Source: Cytospora piceicola
Lineage: Eukaryota; Ascomycota; Sordariomycetes; Diaporthales; Cytosporaceae
Assembly (NCBI GenBank): GCA_023375675.1
Contig: JALQBC010000012.1
Location: 806,001 to 870,000, forward strand
Reading direction: 5' to 3'
DNA: 64,000 nt
This document shows, in pieces, positions 43,656 to 55,000 of this stretch; positions within the stretch are counted from its first letter, which is position 1, and every line of letters begins with the position of its first letter. A program made the translations under genes and the position numbers. The notes below the pieces were generated by a model. It had not been told where the DNA came from. It saw only the letters and a program-made list of their open reading frames with translations, and ran no database searches.

Positions 43656-44697
43656 TTAGTCGAAGAGACCACCGAAGCCCTCCTCGTCGGAGTCCTCCTT
43701 CTCGCTCTCCTCCTTCTTCTCCTCAGCAGCGGCAGCCGCACCGGAGTCAGCAGCACCACCGGCCGCAGGGGCGGCGGAGGCGTAAGCGTCGGGGTTGGCG
43801 ATGCGGTCCTTGAGCTCATCAATCTCGGCCCAAGAGTAGTCGGTCTCGATGGCGACAGCGAGGACCTTCTTGTAGCCGTTGACAAGGGAGTGCATGATGG
43901 AGGGCAGGGTGGGGTAGCTCAGGGCCAGAGAGACGGCGGCGATGGTGGCGACGGCGCTGCTGAAGCTCTTGAGGAGCTGCTCCTCACCGATGTCGAGGAC
44001 CTCGGGGGGGAAGGTGTTGCCCTGGTCGTAGACCTGCTCAATACCCAGACCGTAGGTGAATGGGGAGATGTTGAGCAGGTTGAGCAGGGTAGCCTCGGAG
44101 GGGCCGACCTTGCTTCCGGCCTCGACAAGCTTCAGGTCGGCAGTAATCTCAATGGTACCACGAGCAATCTTGGTGGGGACACCGAGAGCCTGGAAGAAAG
44201 AGGTCTTGCCGGGCTCCATGCCGGTGTTGCCAGCGGGAACCCACACATCGGCGGGGGCGACGGCGTTGGCACGGGCAGGGGCGGCGACCTTGTTGTCGAG
44301 GATCTTGTCACGGATGGTCTTCAGGTCGGCGTTGGTGAAGACGAAACCGACGTTGCCCTTGACGAAAGGCAGGAGACGCTCGTACTCGGGGGAGTCGGAG
44401 ACGAAGGTCTTCAGGGCACGACGAACCTGATTGTGGAGTCGCATTAGCATTTTTTCTTTCTTTTCTTCTCATCTTCCCTCCCCCCCATTTCCACCCAAGG
44501 GGGTCTGTTCGCCAGTTACTAACCATGGTGTTCTTGCCCATCAGAACGACAGCCTCTCCACGGAGAGACTGACGGATCTCGTGCATCTGCTGGGAAGAGA
44601 CATTGTCGACGCCAACGATGAAGATGGAGCTGTACTCCTCGAGCAAGCCCTTGAGCTTGTCGAAGTAGCCGGCCTTGTTTGCGGATTTGCCCCCCAT
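43656..44697 (-). CDS. RPP0: 60S acidic ribosomal protein P0 (uL10)
   Basis: Two exons, 44697-44524 and 44426-43656, with a 97-nt intron (GTTAGT..TCAG, phase 0), give 314 residues, the normal size. The protein starts [20 protein letters not shown] and has LMGKNTM joined by the splice to VRRALKTF, a hallmark of uL10. Further landmarks are [20 protein letters not shown] and [18 protein letters not shown]. The C-terminus is an Ala/Gly hinge, a charged stretch and GFGGLFD, the P-stalk tail that binds elongation factors and ribosome-inactivating proteins. P0 anchors the P1/P2 dimers on the large subunit stalk. Codon choice is strongly biased toward C- and G-ending codons, as expected for a highly expressed ribosomal protein. 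Divergent from TRM82. Confidence 0.98.
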
Positions 44698-45129
44698 GTC
44701 TTCTTTTGTCCTGAAGGTAGGATGTTTAAGGGCAAATTAAATTGTCGGGTGTGGAATTGATTATAGGTTGTCGAAAATTGACGTGTATGTTGTAAAGGTG
44801 AAGTCTGCGAGGTTGCGATCGATTTTGATTTTCTTCAATGTGCGCAGGTGGGGGCAGGTGTGGCTGTGCGCGCCGTCACTTGTACTTCCGTGCTCCGTGC
44901 TCCGTGCGTCCATGAGATGTGGCTGGTGGCCCAGATGTGGCATGGGTCCGGGGAAGCTTCAGCCCGCCTTCACGCCTCAAGAAGCTTGCAGCTTATCGAT
45001 ACGGCCGGCCTACGGGAAATTTCTTGATGAGCAACGTCTCTATGTACACAGACAGTACTTACTTCCGACACTTGAAAAGGAGTGAGTAAATAGTGACAAC
45101 CTGCGAAATCCCTGCTCATCACCGTCAAA
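44698..45129. promoter_or_regulatory. Bidirectional promoter between P0 and TRM82
   Basis: This 432-bp gap lies between two divergent genes of the translation apparatus. A tandem near-duplicate (CGTGCTCCGTGCTCCGTGCG around 44890-44909) and CT-rich stretches are visible. Shared control is possible but not demonstrated. Confidence 0.45.
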
Positions 45130-46880
45130 ATGAAGCTCCCATTTCACAACGTGCAGGTGTGCGGCGACGTTCTGTTTGCCGCAAGGGGCGGAAACATACA
45201 CTCGTTCAAGCTCACAGACGGCTCTCACATCTCATACTGGAGGTACCCGGTTGAGAAGAAGGAGGTGAAGGCGGCTGTGTCAAGGCCCGAGAAGTCGGCA
45301 CCTGCCGCTCCTCAGGAGGACCAGGGGCCACCGGCCAAGCGTGTGAAGCTTGACGCCGTCACCACTGATGCTGGTGCTGGTGACGAGACTGAGAAGGCCG
45401 CGGATGTCAAGCCAGCCGAGGAGAATGCCAATGGCACCCCCAGGGATCAGAAGAAGGGCAAGAAGCAGAACCCACGGCCCGGACCCATGTCGCAGCCCCT
45501 AGAGCGACCCATGGTCATCATCCTGACTGCCACAAGCGACGGCCGTCACATCATCGCCGTCACTCAGTGCAAGTCCATCTGGGTGTTTGAGCACGATGGC
45601 CATGGCCAACTTAAGCAGCTCAGCCGTAGGTACGTAGCTATCAAATACTCCTACATCAATATGACCACTATTCGTCCCGGACTATAAAGACTCATTCACA
45701 CCCATTCGTAGGACCATGCCCAAGCGCCCCTGCTCCCTAGTCCTCACACCGGACAACCAGGCCATCCTCTCAGCAGACAAGTTCGGCGACGTCTACTCCC
45801 TCCCTCTCATCCCCTCGGATGACGCCCCCATCACCCGGCCCAAGGACTCCTCACCCGCACCAGCAGCACCGGCCCCGGCCCCGGCAGGGACAGCCACCCC
45901 CTCCCCGGGCCCCGAGAAGCCCGCCTACCGGCCCCAGGCCAGCGAGCTCACCGTGCACACGGGGCGCAACCGGCAGGCCCTGCTGGACCAGCAGACGTCC
46001 AGGAACGGCAGCCGCGGCGGCACGCAGAGGGCCGAGGCCCCGGCCTTCGAGCTCGCGCTGCTGCTGGGCCACGTCTCGCTCCTCACCGCCGTGTGCCTGG
46101 GCCGCGACGCCCGGGGCCGCCCGCACATCCTGACCGCCGACCGCGACGAGCACATCCGCGTCAGCAGGGGCGCCCGCGGCCAGGCGCACGTCGTCGAGGC
46201 GTACTGCATGGGCCACGAGGACTTTGTCAACCGGCTCTGCGTCCCCGCCGAGGACGGCCTCGGCGACCTGCTGGTCAGCGGTGGCGGCGACGCGGACCTG
46301 TTCGTCTGGAGGTGGGCCGAGGGCAGCCTGCTTGCGAGGACGCCCCTGCTGAAGGTGGTCCAGGAGGTCGTGCCCGAGGCGAGCAAGGTCGCTGTGAGCG
46401 GTTTGTGGTGCTGGACCGGCCGGCCGGCGGAGGGTGAGGAGAAGGAGGTTACGGTGCTGGTTATTTCGGAACGGTAGGTTCTTACCCCCACACTCCCCTG
46501 AGAAACGCCAACTGACTGAGGGATGCAGCGTACCCGCCATTTTGATGTTCACACTCAAGGCCACCGGCTCTCTAAAGTACTCACGCACGATCGGTCTTCC
46601 GGGCAACCCGCTCGAGCTTGAAGTAGTCGATGGCGAAAAGTTGCTGGTCGCGGTCGAGCCCCACGCCCGTGAAGCTGGTGAATACGACGCGAAGAAGTCC
46701 CTCCTGAAAGTGGAGCACGTGAACGGCGAATACCAGGTCTCGGATGGGGTGGTTCAAGACGTTCCCGACCTTGGCGACAGCGAGACGGATGTCACAGAAG
46801 AGGAGGCGCAATTGCTCCTGTATAGCGCGGAGAACCTGCGCAAAATGGATTTTGAAGACGGAGGGGCCGATGCAGAGTAA
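45130..46880 (+). CDS. TRM82: tRNA (guanine-N7-)-methyltransferase non-catalytic subunit Trm82 (WDR4)
   Basis: Three exons, 45130-45629, 45712-46473 and 46529-46880, with introns of 82 and 55 nt in matching phases, give 537 residues. WD40-like blades are visible: GDVLFAARGGNIHSFKL at the N-terminus, TSDGRHIIAVTQCKSIWVFE, DNQAILSADKFGDVYSLPL, LLGHVSLLTAV ... LTADRDEHIRVSR and LVSGGGDADLFVWRW. The RDEHIRVSR motif and the following YCMGHEDFVNRLC are characteristic of Trm82. Two insertions rich in Pro, Ala, Lys and Glu (residues ~45-120 and ~210-245) make it longer than yeast Trm82 (444). Trm82 stabilises the catalytic Trm8 and together they form m7G46 in tRNA variable loops. Located in the nucleus; hypomodified tRNAs undergo rapid decay in mutants. 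The identification rests on motif order. Confidence 0.9.
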
Positions 46881-47396
46881 GGGCACGCGAGGAAGAGATA
46901 AGGAGGGAGCTTGGGACTGAAGTCTGAAAGCAGATTATTCATTTCTCGAAAACTACCCACGAATATTCACCAGCACCTGAACAGTCCTGGTGCCTTCTAT
47001 GCCCCTCTAAACGCCTGCCTGGTTTGCTTGTTTCATCGTGACGACGTAAAGAGAGCCAGAAGAATACATGCGACGTGTTATCTATCCTCCTGGCCGTGCC
47101 TCATTATTCCCCAACCGGCCATTCGTAGTTGTCGTATCGAAGCATAACATGACGTGCATTATTTAGGACTCCCGCCGACGACCAGCTCATCCGCCCAGAA
47201 TCAAACCGGAGTAACCCTGAGAGCACGTCCATTCATGTTCTCTCCTCGCGCCCTTCTAAAACAGGGTCGTCTATCGAGACGGACCGAGAATGTAGCGCCT
47301 CGTTCGACTATCCCAAGCCTCCACGCCCGAAAGTACTGTTTCTTGCCGCAGCCGTAGCTAGTCAAGACAAGAAGCGGGACCGCCCACGTTCCTCGT
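46881..47396. other. Convergent 3' flank, no gene seen
   Basis: About 0.5 kb between the convergent ends of TRM82 and the DnaJ gene. No gene or repeat recognised. Confidence 0.55.
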
Positions 47397-48841
47397 TTAC
47401 TGTGATGCGCACTGGACACGCTCGGCACCGGGGTGGCCATCCTCGTCGTCCTCGTCCATGGCGCCGCCATCGCCAAAGGCTCTAGCTCCAGCGTGGGAGT
47501 CGGGATCCTCAAGATCAGCTGGCTCGGTCATAGCTTCAGAGGGCGGGATGTTGGAGACATCGGGCGAGGGCAGGAGCTTGCGAAGGCCCTCGAAAGTCTC
47601 GGGGTCTTCGGTCCAGTTCTTCTCGGGGAACTTGACGGAGAACTGGATGTACAGGTTGCCGCAGTCGTGGTGGCGGTAAGATGGCATACCTTGGCCACGG
47701 ACCATCTTGACAGCGCCTAGATGTGTGGGTTAGTATACAGTTATCAGGGGTTCGAGTTTTTGTGGGGACATACCAGGCGCAATAGCCTCGCCAGGCAGGA
47801 TGTCGACGCTCAGCCACCTCTCGTCCAGGTGCTCAATGTAGATAGTGCCGCCAGCCAGTGCTGTCACCAGCTCGATCTCGCAGTTGTACAGAAGGTCATC
47901 GTCTTTCCGCGTGAAGCGGGTGTGGGGCTTCTGCTCGATCTCGAAAACGACGTCGCCAGCCATAATGCCAGGGGCCTGGTCACCCTCGCCACGGAACTCG
48001 ACGCGAGCACCGCTCTTGACACCACGGTCGACGTTGACGTGCAGGACCTTGCGGTCGACCACAGTCTTCTTTCCGCTGCACTGCTTGCAGCGGTCCTTGT
48101 CCTTGATGATCTCACCCTCACCGTTGCAGTCGGGGCAAGCGGTCTGGAAGCGCTGGATCATAGGACCCATCTGTCGCATCATGGTCTTCATGCCGTGTCC
48201 ATCGCAACCAGCACACTTGCGGACAGCGCCCTCCTTGCCTCCGCGACCCTCGCACTTGGGGCAGATGATGGAGCGCTGGAGTGCCAGCTTGGAGATCTTT
48301 CCGCGGTAGATGTCCTCGAGAGAAACCTTGTGGGTGTGGTGGATTGTGCGAGCCTTAGGAGGGCCCCGGTTTGGCATACCGCCACCGAACATGCCGCCCA
48401 GACCACCGCCAAAGCCGCCGCCACCGAAGAACTGAGCAAACAGGTCCTCAGCAGCCATGCCGCCGCCGCCGCCTGCACCTCCCTCCAGGCCTGCCTCACC
48501 ATATTGGTCGTAGACTTGGCGCTTCTGGGAGTCGGACAGGATCTCGTAGGCGTGGGAAACCTCTTTGAACTTCTCTTCGGCCTCGGGGTTATCGTTGTTC
48601 TTGTCTAAGAAGCCATTAGAACTGGTTTCTCAAAGATATGTGCGTCGCATGCCAGGGATAAGACATACCAGGGTGGTACTTGAGGGCGTTGGTCTTGTAG
48701 GCCTTCTTGAGCTCTTGCTCAGTGGCTGTGGGTTTGACCTGAAGAATAAAGTCAGCATCGAGGAATGTCGCAAAACCGCAGCAGGGCCATTGAGAATAAA
48801 CATACACCCAGGGTGTCGTAGAGCTTGGTCTCCCGAGCCAT
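47397..48841 (-). CDS. YDJ1: Class A DnaJ (Hsp40) co-chaperone, Ydj1/Mas5 type, farnesylated
   Basis: Four exons, 48841-48806, 48738-48669, 48604-47774 and 47716-47397 (introns of 67, 64 and 57 nt), give 418 residues. The J domain (residues 1-70) is built from three exons; intron 2 interrupts the Asp codon of the essential HPD triad. A Gly-rich linker with [18 protein letters not shown] follows. Four CxxCxGxG-type zinc motifs are visible ([33 protein letters not shown]), then the substrate-binding C-terminal domains and an acidic tail. The last four residues are CASQ, a farnesylation CAAX box identical to that of yeast Ydj1. Ydj1 stimulates cytosolic Hsp70 ATPase, delivers unfolded clients, and helps import into mitochondria and ER. 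The start is the only ATG giving an intact J domain. Confidence 0.97.
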
Positions 48842-49134
48842 TTTGTCGGTTTGTGATAAGTTTGGATGTGTGGGGTATCGGTTTAGTGATTAGAGGGTAT
48901 TGGAAGGCCTGCGAAGATATGGTAAAATTAGTCTCGAGTAAAGCGTGTTGGTGTAAAAGGTCTCAGGGAAGGAAGTCGCTGAAGTTGCTGCTGTCAAACT
49001 CGGGGAAGCGAAAGGGAAGTAAGTGTCCGTACCAAAAAATCGAAGGGCAGGCTAGGTAACCGCAAAAGTGGAGGGGACTAAGACGGTAGATAGACGTCAC
49101 AGAGCAACAAGGGAAACTGTTGCGACGGGTGGAT

Positions 49135-49163
49135 ATGAATGTGAATGTGAATGTGAATGTGAA
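49135..49163. repeat. Hexanucleotide microsatellite (GTGAAT)n
   Basis: Four to five copies of GTGAAT lie about 0.3 kb upstream of the DnaJ start, in its presumed promoter or 5' UTR. Confidence 0.85.
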
Positions 49164-49585
49164 CGGAGGAGGATGGACAGAAGATGTGATCTGCGCCCCG
49201 AAATATTCTGTGATAGAAGAAAGTTGTTAACGAGGCTTGTGGTGAAGTTGCGGTTGCCGAGCGTGTCCACGAGCGAGCAGGTGGTGAATGATTTTAGCTT
49301 CCCGCACGGCAGAGGAGGCTGAAAGATTGCAGGCCAACCGGATTGTTAGCCCGCCTTTGGAAATCCATTCTATGGAAGAGCGTAGAAGCTGCTCGATCTG
49401 TTAGCGGGGGACAGTCACCACACTGTGTTTGCCATGTACTTTTGCAGGGCTTGTGAGAAATAATCATGTCACCCTTAGCAGTAGTGATGCCCCGCAGCCG
49501 CGAACCCACTGCGATTCGTCAGGCGGGCAAAGGCAACCACTACCACAGACCTGCACAGCTTTCCGTACTTATGTACAGTAGAAAT

Positions 49586-49670
49586 CTACCTAGGTACCTA
49601 TCTAGGCTAGGTAGGTACCTGCCTGGGTGCCCTGGTACCTACCTATGTACCTACCTATGTAGGTACTACC
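49586..49670. repeat. Cluster of TACC/GGTA units including the palindrome TACCTAGGTA
   Basis: An 85-bp tract made almost wholly of CTAGGTA, GTACCTA and CTACCTATG units. It contains one exact TACCTAGGTA (49587-49596). The same 10-mer occurs singly at 11508, 19480, 20375, 20840, 27793, 28592, 59668 and 60441, all outside exons. It is the densest site of a dispersed intergenic motif family in this window. Confidence 0.8.
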
Positions 49671-50840
49671 ATATGACTGGTTGGCCCGAGTTTGCCTTGC
49701 CATTTTGGCTTCTCGCTTCAGAACATGCTGACGTCGTTTTTCGATGGGTTACAATCCGTCACTTGTATCTAATCTGCCTACTTCCTATCGCGTATCTCAC
49801 TCACTCACAGCTGAGGACCCTGAACCCACTGTTTCTATGCGACCCTGAGAGAGTGATGCAGGGACCAGACTTTGTTCACACTACTGTGAGATTAATTACC
49901 TGGATAGGCTGTCAGGATCAGTTCTTTTCCACTTCACTCTATACCTACTGTGTAGGTAGTACATGGTGTTTATTTCTTTGTTATGTATATTAAGTCGAAA
50001 ACTAACTCCGAACCACCTGGGCATGTCAGCAAAGCTGCCAGGACGGGTTAAGTAAGCACTGACTGAGTCTATATATAGGCAAGCAGACCGACGATTTCCA
50101 ACCAACAGCGTCAGACTTATTACCCCGCGCCTGTAATGTCAGTTAATTACTAGTCACAAGCCACACATGTTTTGACTGTACATTTCATCTCAGCCCCAAG
50201 GTACCGTCAGCTTGATTGCAAGTACTGTAAAGCCTGTCAGTGTCGTGAACGCTAGTTCGGGAAACGGCGGATGAGTACTTGGTACTCGGTGGATGGTTGA
50301 ACCGTCGCCGTCGGGCTTGAGCCCAATTGGGTGGTGTATTTGCTTATTAGCTGTCCCAAAATACAGTATGGAGCACCTAAACCACCCCTGCAAATATTGT
50401 TACCATTTGGGTACCAAGGACAAAGGGATTATTCTTTATTCTTCTCCTATGGCTCTTCGAGTCCAAGCGTGTGTGAAATGCTCGCTTGGCGCTGCATCCG
50501 ACGACGGGGCGAGATGGAATGGGAATATGCATCAACGGCCTACACAGTAGAAACCCATCCAAACTTATCAAATAATTGTTGAGCGATTAAGAAATACAAT
50601 ACCCAATAAACTGAACTAAAAACAAACTGACACACAAATCCATGGCCATGAAACTGCTTATCAGCGCCATGATGATAAGTTCTAAACGGCAGCAAAGTGT
50701 GGGTCGACGGGCTGGCTGTCTACTGTATGTAGATCTACGAACAAAACTCCCGGCTGTTCCCTCAGAAGGGGTTCACATGAAGACGTAACAAACCATACCA
50801 ACTTCATGTCCATCCCATATATACTCATATAAAAGCAAAG

Positions 50841-51494
50841 ATGGACGACACCAAGGGCCTGGCAATAGCTTTCGAAGAGGCAAAGGCCTCATACGCAGAG
50901 GGCGGCATCCCGGTACGAGATTGCAAACCAACCCCTGACAGAAACAAAAAAAACGACCAACAACAATGAAACCATACTGACGGCGCCACCCAGATCGGCG
51001 CCGCCCTGGTATCCAGGGACGGCCGCGTCCTGGGCAGGGGCCACAACCTGCGCGTCCAGCTCGGGTCCGCCATCCACCACGGCGAGACCTCGGCCCTCTA
51101 CAACTCGGGCCGCCTCCCCGCCAGCGCCTACCACGGCAGCACCATGTACACCACCCTCTCGCCCTGCGACATGTGCACGGGCGCCTGTCTCCTCTACGGC
51201 ATCGCGCGTGTCGTCATCGGCGAGAACAAGAACTTCCTCGGCGGCGAGGCCTACCTGCGCTCCCGTGGCGTCGACGTCGTCGTGCTCGACGACCCCGGCT
51301 GCAAGGGGCTCATGGACAAGTTCATCGACGAGAAGCCCGAGCTTTGGTGGGTGACCTCTACTGCTTCTCATCCCTCTGTCGTGTTAGGTTTACGTAGCAA
51401 TGGCTGGTCGTGGGGCTAACGGTGGTGGCATAGGAACGAGGATATTGGCGTCGAAGAGAGGGTATACTCAAAGGAAGGGAAAGCCGCACCCTGA
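50841..51494 (+). CDS. FCY1: Cytosine deaminase, Fcy1 type
   Basis: Three exons, 50841-50912, 50994-51346 and 51434-51494 (introns of 81 and 87 nt, phases 0 and 2), give 161 residues, close to yeast Fcy1 (158). Zinc ligands and the catalytic glutamate are present as HGETSALYNSG and SPCDMCTGACLLYGI. The N-terminal GLAIAFEEAKASYAEGGIPI (split by intron 1) and the C-terminal ELWNEDIGVEE, joined across intron 2, match the family, including the final helix that caps the active site. The enzyme converts cytosine to uracil for pyrimidine salvage as a cytosolic homodimer, and in fungi it also activates 5-fluorocytosine. This microbial enzyme has no animal counterpart. Upstream sequence is a 2-kb spacer; the SNT2-type gene converges from the other side. 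Confidence 0.96.
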
Positions 51495-52002
51495 TGACAG
51501 AGGCCAACTAATTGCTCGCATGGGGAGGAGACATGTCACAGTCTGGACGGTAGCGCTTGTATTAAACAATATCTTCTGATTGATCTGTGCCCAGGGGCTG
51601 ACAACGCACCAAGCCACATCCGCCTCCATTTGCATATCTATGTGACACCACGCTTCCTTACACCTTGACGCCGTCCTCTGAACCTCGGGTATATTAGTGA
51701 CCTCTTTTCCGTTTGTGACCTGGTAACTACTTTTGCAGACCCCCGAAGCTCGCCGTCCAGGATCCAATGGTATTCCAACAGACTAACAATTCTATATGCA
51801 ACTGGAGGACCCCCTTGGGACGCGAGTCGATACAATTTCACCGCTAATAAAACAAGATGCAACATCGACAGACATGAAACGCTGTGCTCTCTCGTGGTAT
51901 GAGGCCACCCGCCGAAAGCACTTGGATGTCGAAGCCAAAACGCTTCCCAACGCCTGGGAGCTTCCGGCCTGGGCGGTTTGTCTACACATTGGGTGTGACA
52001 CC
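51495..52002. other. Convergent 3' flank, no gene seen
   Basis: About 0.5 kb between the convergent ends of the cytosine deaminase and SNT2-type genes. No feature recognised. Confidence 0.55.
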
Positions 52003-55000
52003 CTAGTGCAGCAGGTTCCGCAAAGACGGGCTCGCAGAAGCACCGCTAGGCTGTCGTGTTTCTGGCGCACGTGGCAGGTTTCCGGGCTCTCGGTTCATAT
52101 TCACACTATCCCTCGTCAATTGGGGACTGCCGTGTGGCCTGGAGAATGGTGACACAGGATGCAGGACCTGAGAGAATGGGTGCTCTACAGCACGTGGTGG
52201 GGGGCCACCATTTGTTAGGTGATGAGGAGGGTGGTGAGGCGCCGAGGGATGCGGATGGTACTGGGGCATGTATGGCCCTCCGTTGGGCAGAGGTGGTGGC
52301 CCTCCAATGCTCCTAGGGGAAGGCGGCATGCCATTGACTGCCGGCGGAGGACCGTGGTGATAACCATGACCATTCTGCAGAGGGGGTGGAGGTGGCTGGA
52401 AGCTCGAAAGAGGCGGCGGACGCAAATGGTTGGGCGGCGCAAGCGGCTGTAGATTGCTCGGTGGTATTTGTGCTTGCCCTCCGTTCATATGGTGAGTCGG
52501 AGGAGGGGGTGGGCCAGGGTGAGAACCATGCTGCGACGATGGTCGACGCCAGTCGTTGTAAGGCGGCGTTTGTGGGGGCGCGTACTGGTGAGGTGGGGGA
52601 CCTGGAGGCGGGCCTCGAGGCTGCATTGTCGGCGGCACCGAAGGGGGCATCGAAGGAGGCATCGACGGCGGCATCGACGGCGGCATCGAGGGTGGTACAA
52701 TGGGCTGTGTCAGCTGTGGCGGTGGTTGCTGAGGAGCTTGGATCATAGGAGCCGCCATGGGAGGTGCGATGGGAGCGGGAACATGGCCGGGAGCTGGGCC
52801 AGGAGCTGGACCGAGAGCTGGACCGGGAGCTGGACCGGGGGTTGTCTCGATACTCGGCGCAGGGATCGTTGGAGGCTGCGTCGTGGGCGCTTCCAGAGAA
52901 GACCGGCGGGGAGGCTGGTCCCAAGGTTGCGGTGCGATATGCCTGACACTCATCAAGTTTTGTGGGCTGCTAACAGCCTGCACAGCCTGAGGAGATGCTC
53001 GAGAGATCTCCATTATCGGCGGTGGGGTTGTCTCTTCCTTGACCACTGGTGGGGGCTCAACTCGTCGGTTGGACTTCTTGCATTTGTGACATTGGTAATT
53101 GCGCTGTGCCACGAACTTCTGGGCCTCTGCGCCCAAGCTTCCATGGTGGCCATTCACCAGCAGCCGACCCTGGGACTCGTCGATCGGATGCCACTTGGGG
53201 CTGACATCTGTACCACAAGTTATGCAGACCTTGCCAACCGGCTGCATGATCTCAGGCAGATCTTCCTTCGGCGCGCCGTTCACCTGGACAGGGGATGCCG
53301 TAGCCGGTACCGTCGCCATAGAAGCCCTACGATTAACGGGTGTCGTGACGGCGGCGGTGCTGGTCGTCCTTGCAGCAACTGGAATCAAGTAGGCCTTGCG
53401 GGCACAACCTGTCAAGGTCAGATCAGCCTGTTTAAAGTTCCGAACGTAGAGCTGCAGCGCATTGATGCCACTCTCATCCACCACATCTTGTATGTGATGA
53501 ATGTTCGTCTTTGGAACATGGTCTTTGCACCAAACAGCTGCCGTCATCGTGCCGCTCTCGCCGCCAATGCTGACTATGTTATGTTGATCTCGCCGGGAGC
53601 CCTTGACGGGCGTTATATCGAAACCAAGGGTATAGCCATGTTGGTAGGCACATTCGACATGCACCTTGACACGACAGTTTGGGTTGTGGCAGTCCACGCA
53701 AGCACCGCCCTGCTTCCCGCAGGCTTTGCAGACCTCTTGGTACAGAGCCCGAGGGATTGAGGGGATGCCCTCGCTTGGCTCGAGTGCCTTCGAGTTTCCA
53801 AATTTGACTTCTGGGTGGAAAACGGCGCAGGTAACATGCACCCAATTGTTGTCTGCTGTCCTCTTGAGCGGCTCTCTCGGGTTCACGGGCCGGCCGAGGT
53901 CCTCCTGACGCTTGCGGTAGAAATCAGCTGCTTTCAAAGCCACCTCCTTCTCTAGTCGCTCGCGCTCTCGTTCCTTCTCGGTCTTCTTCTTATGAGAGAT
54001 CTTCGGTGGCTCCACAAAGTCATGCTCGGTCGACTCAACCGGACACAAGACACACTTGTAATGCTGGGCACGAGGATTAGCTCTTTTCTCGTAATGCAGT
54101 CAGTAGGTGGGAGATACTCACAAGTGAGATCTGCGGGTTCTTGTCGTTGGTACACATATCGCAGATCCATTTGCCAACGTGTCGATTGTCAACAACGCCG
54201 TAGCAGTTGCGGTGCACAGTCATCCGACACTCCCTACAATGTAGATGCTGGTCTCCCAACGGCTCCAGTTGACGACATATGGCGCAAGGCATCGTCTTCG
54301 GTTTCGGCATCGGTGGGGGTGGGGGCGGAGCAGGCTTCTCTACCGGCTTCTCCTTCTCCTTCTCCTTCTCCTTCTCCTTCTCCTTCTTCTTGGCAGCGAC
54401 AGCGGCGGCGCCACCTGCACTTCCACCATCCGACGCCACTGGCTCAGAATCTCTCTCCGACTTGAGCTTCTTACGGGGTGGCTCTTGAGTCGTTGCTGGG
54501 GCGACAGCCGTCGCTGCTGCATTTGGCGGAGCAACTGGGGGTTCTGGCGTGCTGTATTTGGTCAATCTCATCCTGTCGTTCGCGGCTTGTAACTCCTTCA
54601 ACAGCTCCTCGTCGATCTTCCGCTTCCATGCTCGACCACCAGCTGCAGCAACCTTCCTGGCCACCTCCTCAAGGTCCTCCCACTGGATTGCATAGCGACG
54701 CCAGAGCTCAGCACACCTCCGGCAGAGAGCCACGACATATTGGGCGCCCTTGTCCTTGTTCTTGGCACCAGTTTCGGTGACCACTGCCGAAGTGACACCT
54801 GGAGCACGACGCCATTGCCTCGAATTCTTAGTGTTGCAAAACTTGCACATGAAATTCTTCTTCTTGTCCTTGGCTTTTTCGGTGTCGAAAGCCGAGTCGT
54901 CATGATCATCCGCAACCTCGTCCGCAGCTTTGCTCGCTTCTGCCTGCGCCCTCTTGATCTCTTTCTTGCCTTTTCGGTGGGAGTAGTTGCCCCATATCTT

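Larger units (their letters stand above)
48842..50840. other. Intergenic region with microsatellite and CTAGGTA cluster
   Basis: About 2 kb between the divergent DnaJ and cytosine deaminase genes. It holds a (GTGAAT)n run near 49135-49163 and the dense TACC/GGTA tract at 49586-49670. A spaced TTC/GAA set near 49365-49395 could be a loose heat-shock element upstream of DnaJ. No gene seen; open frames near 49466-49993 and 50293-50582 are not supported. Confidence 0.5.
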
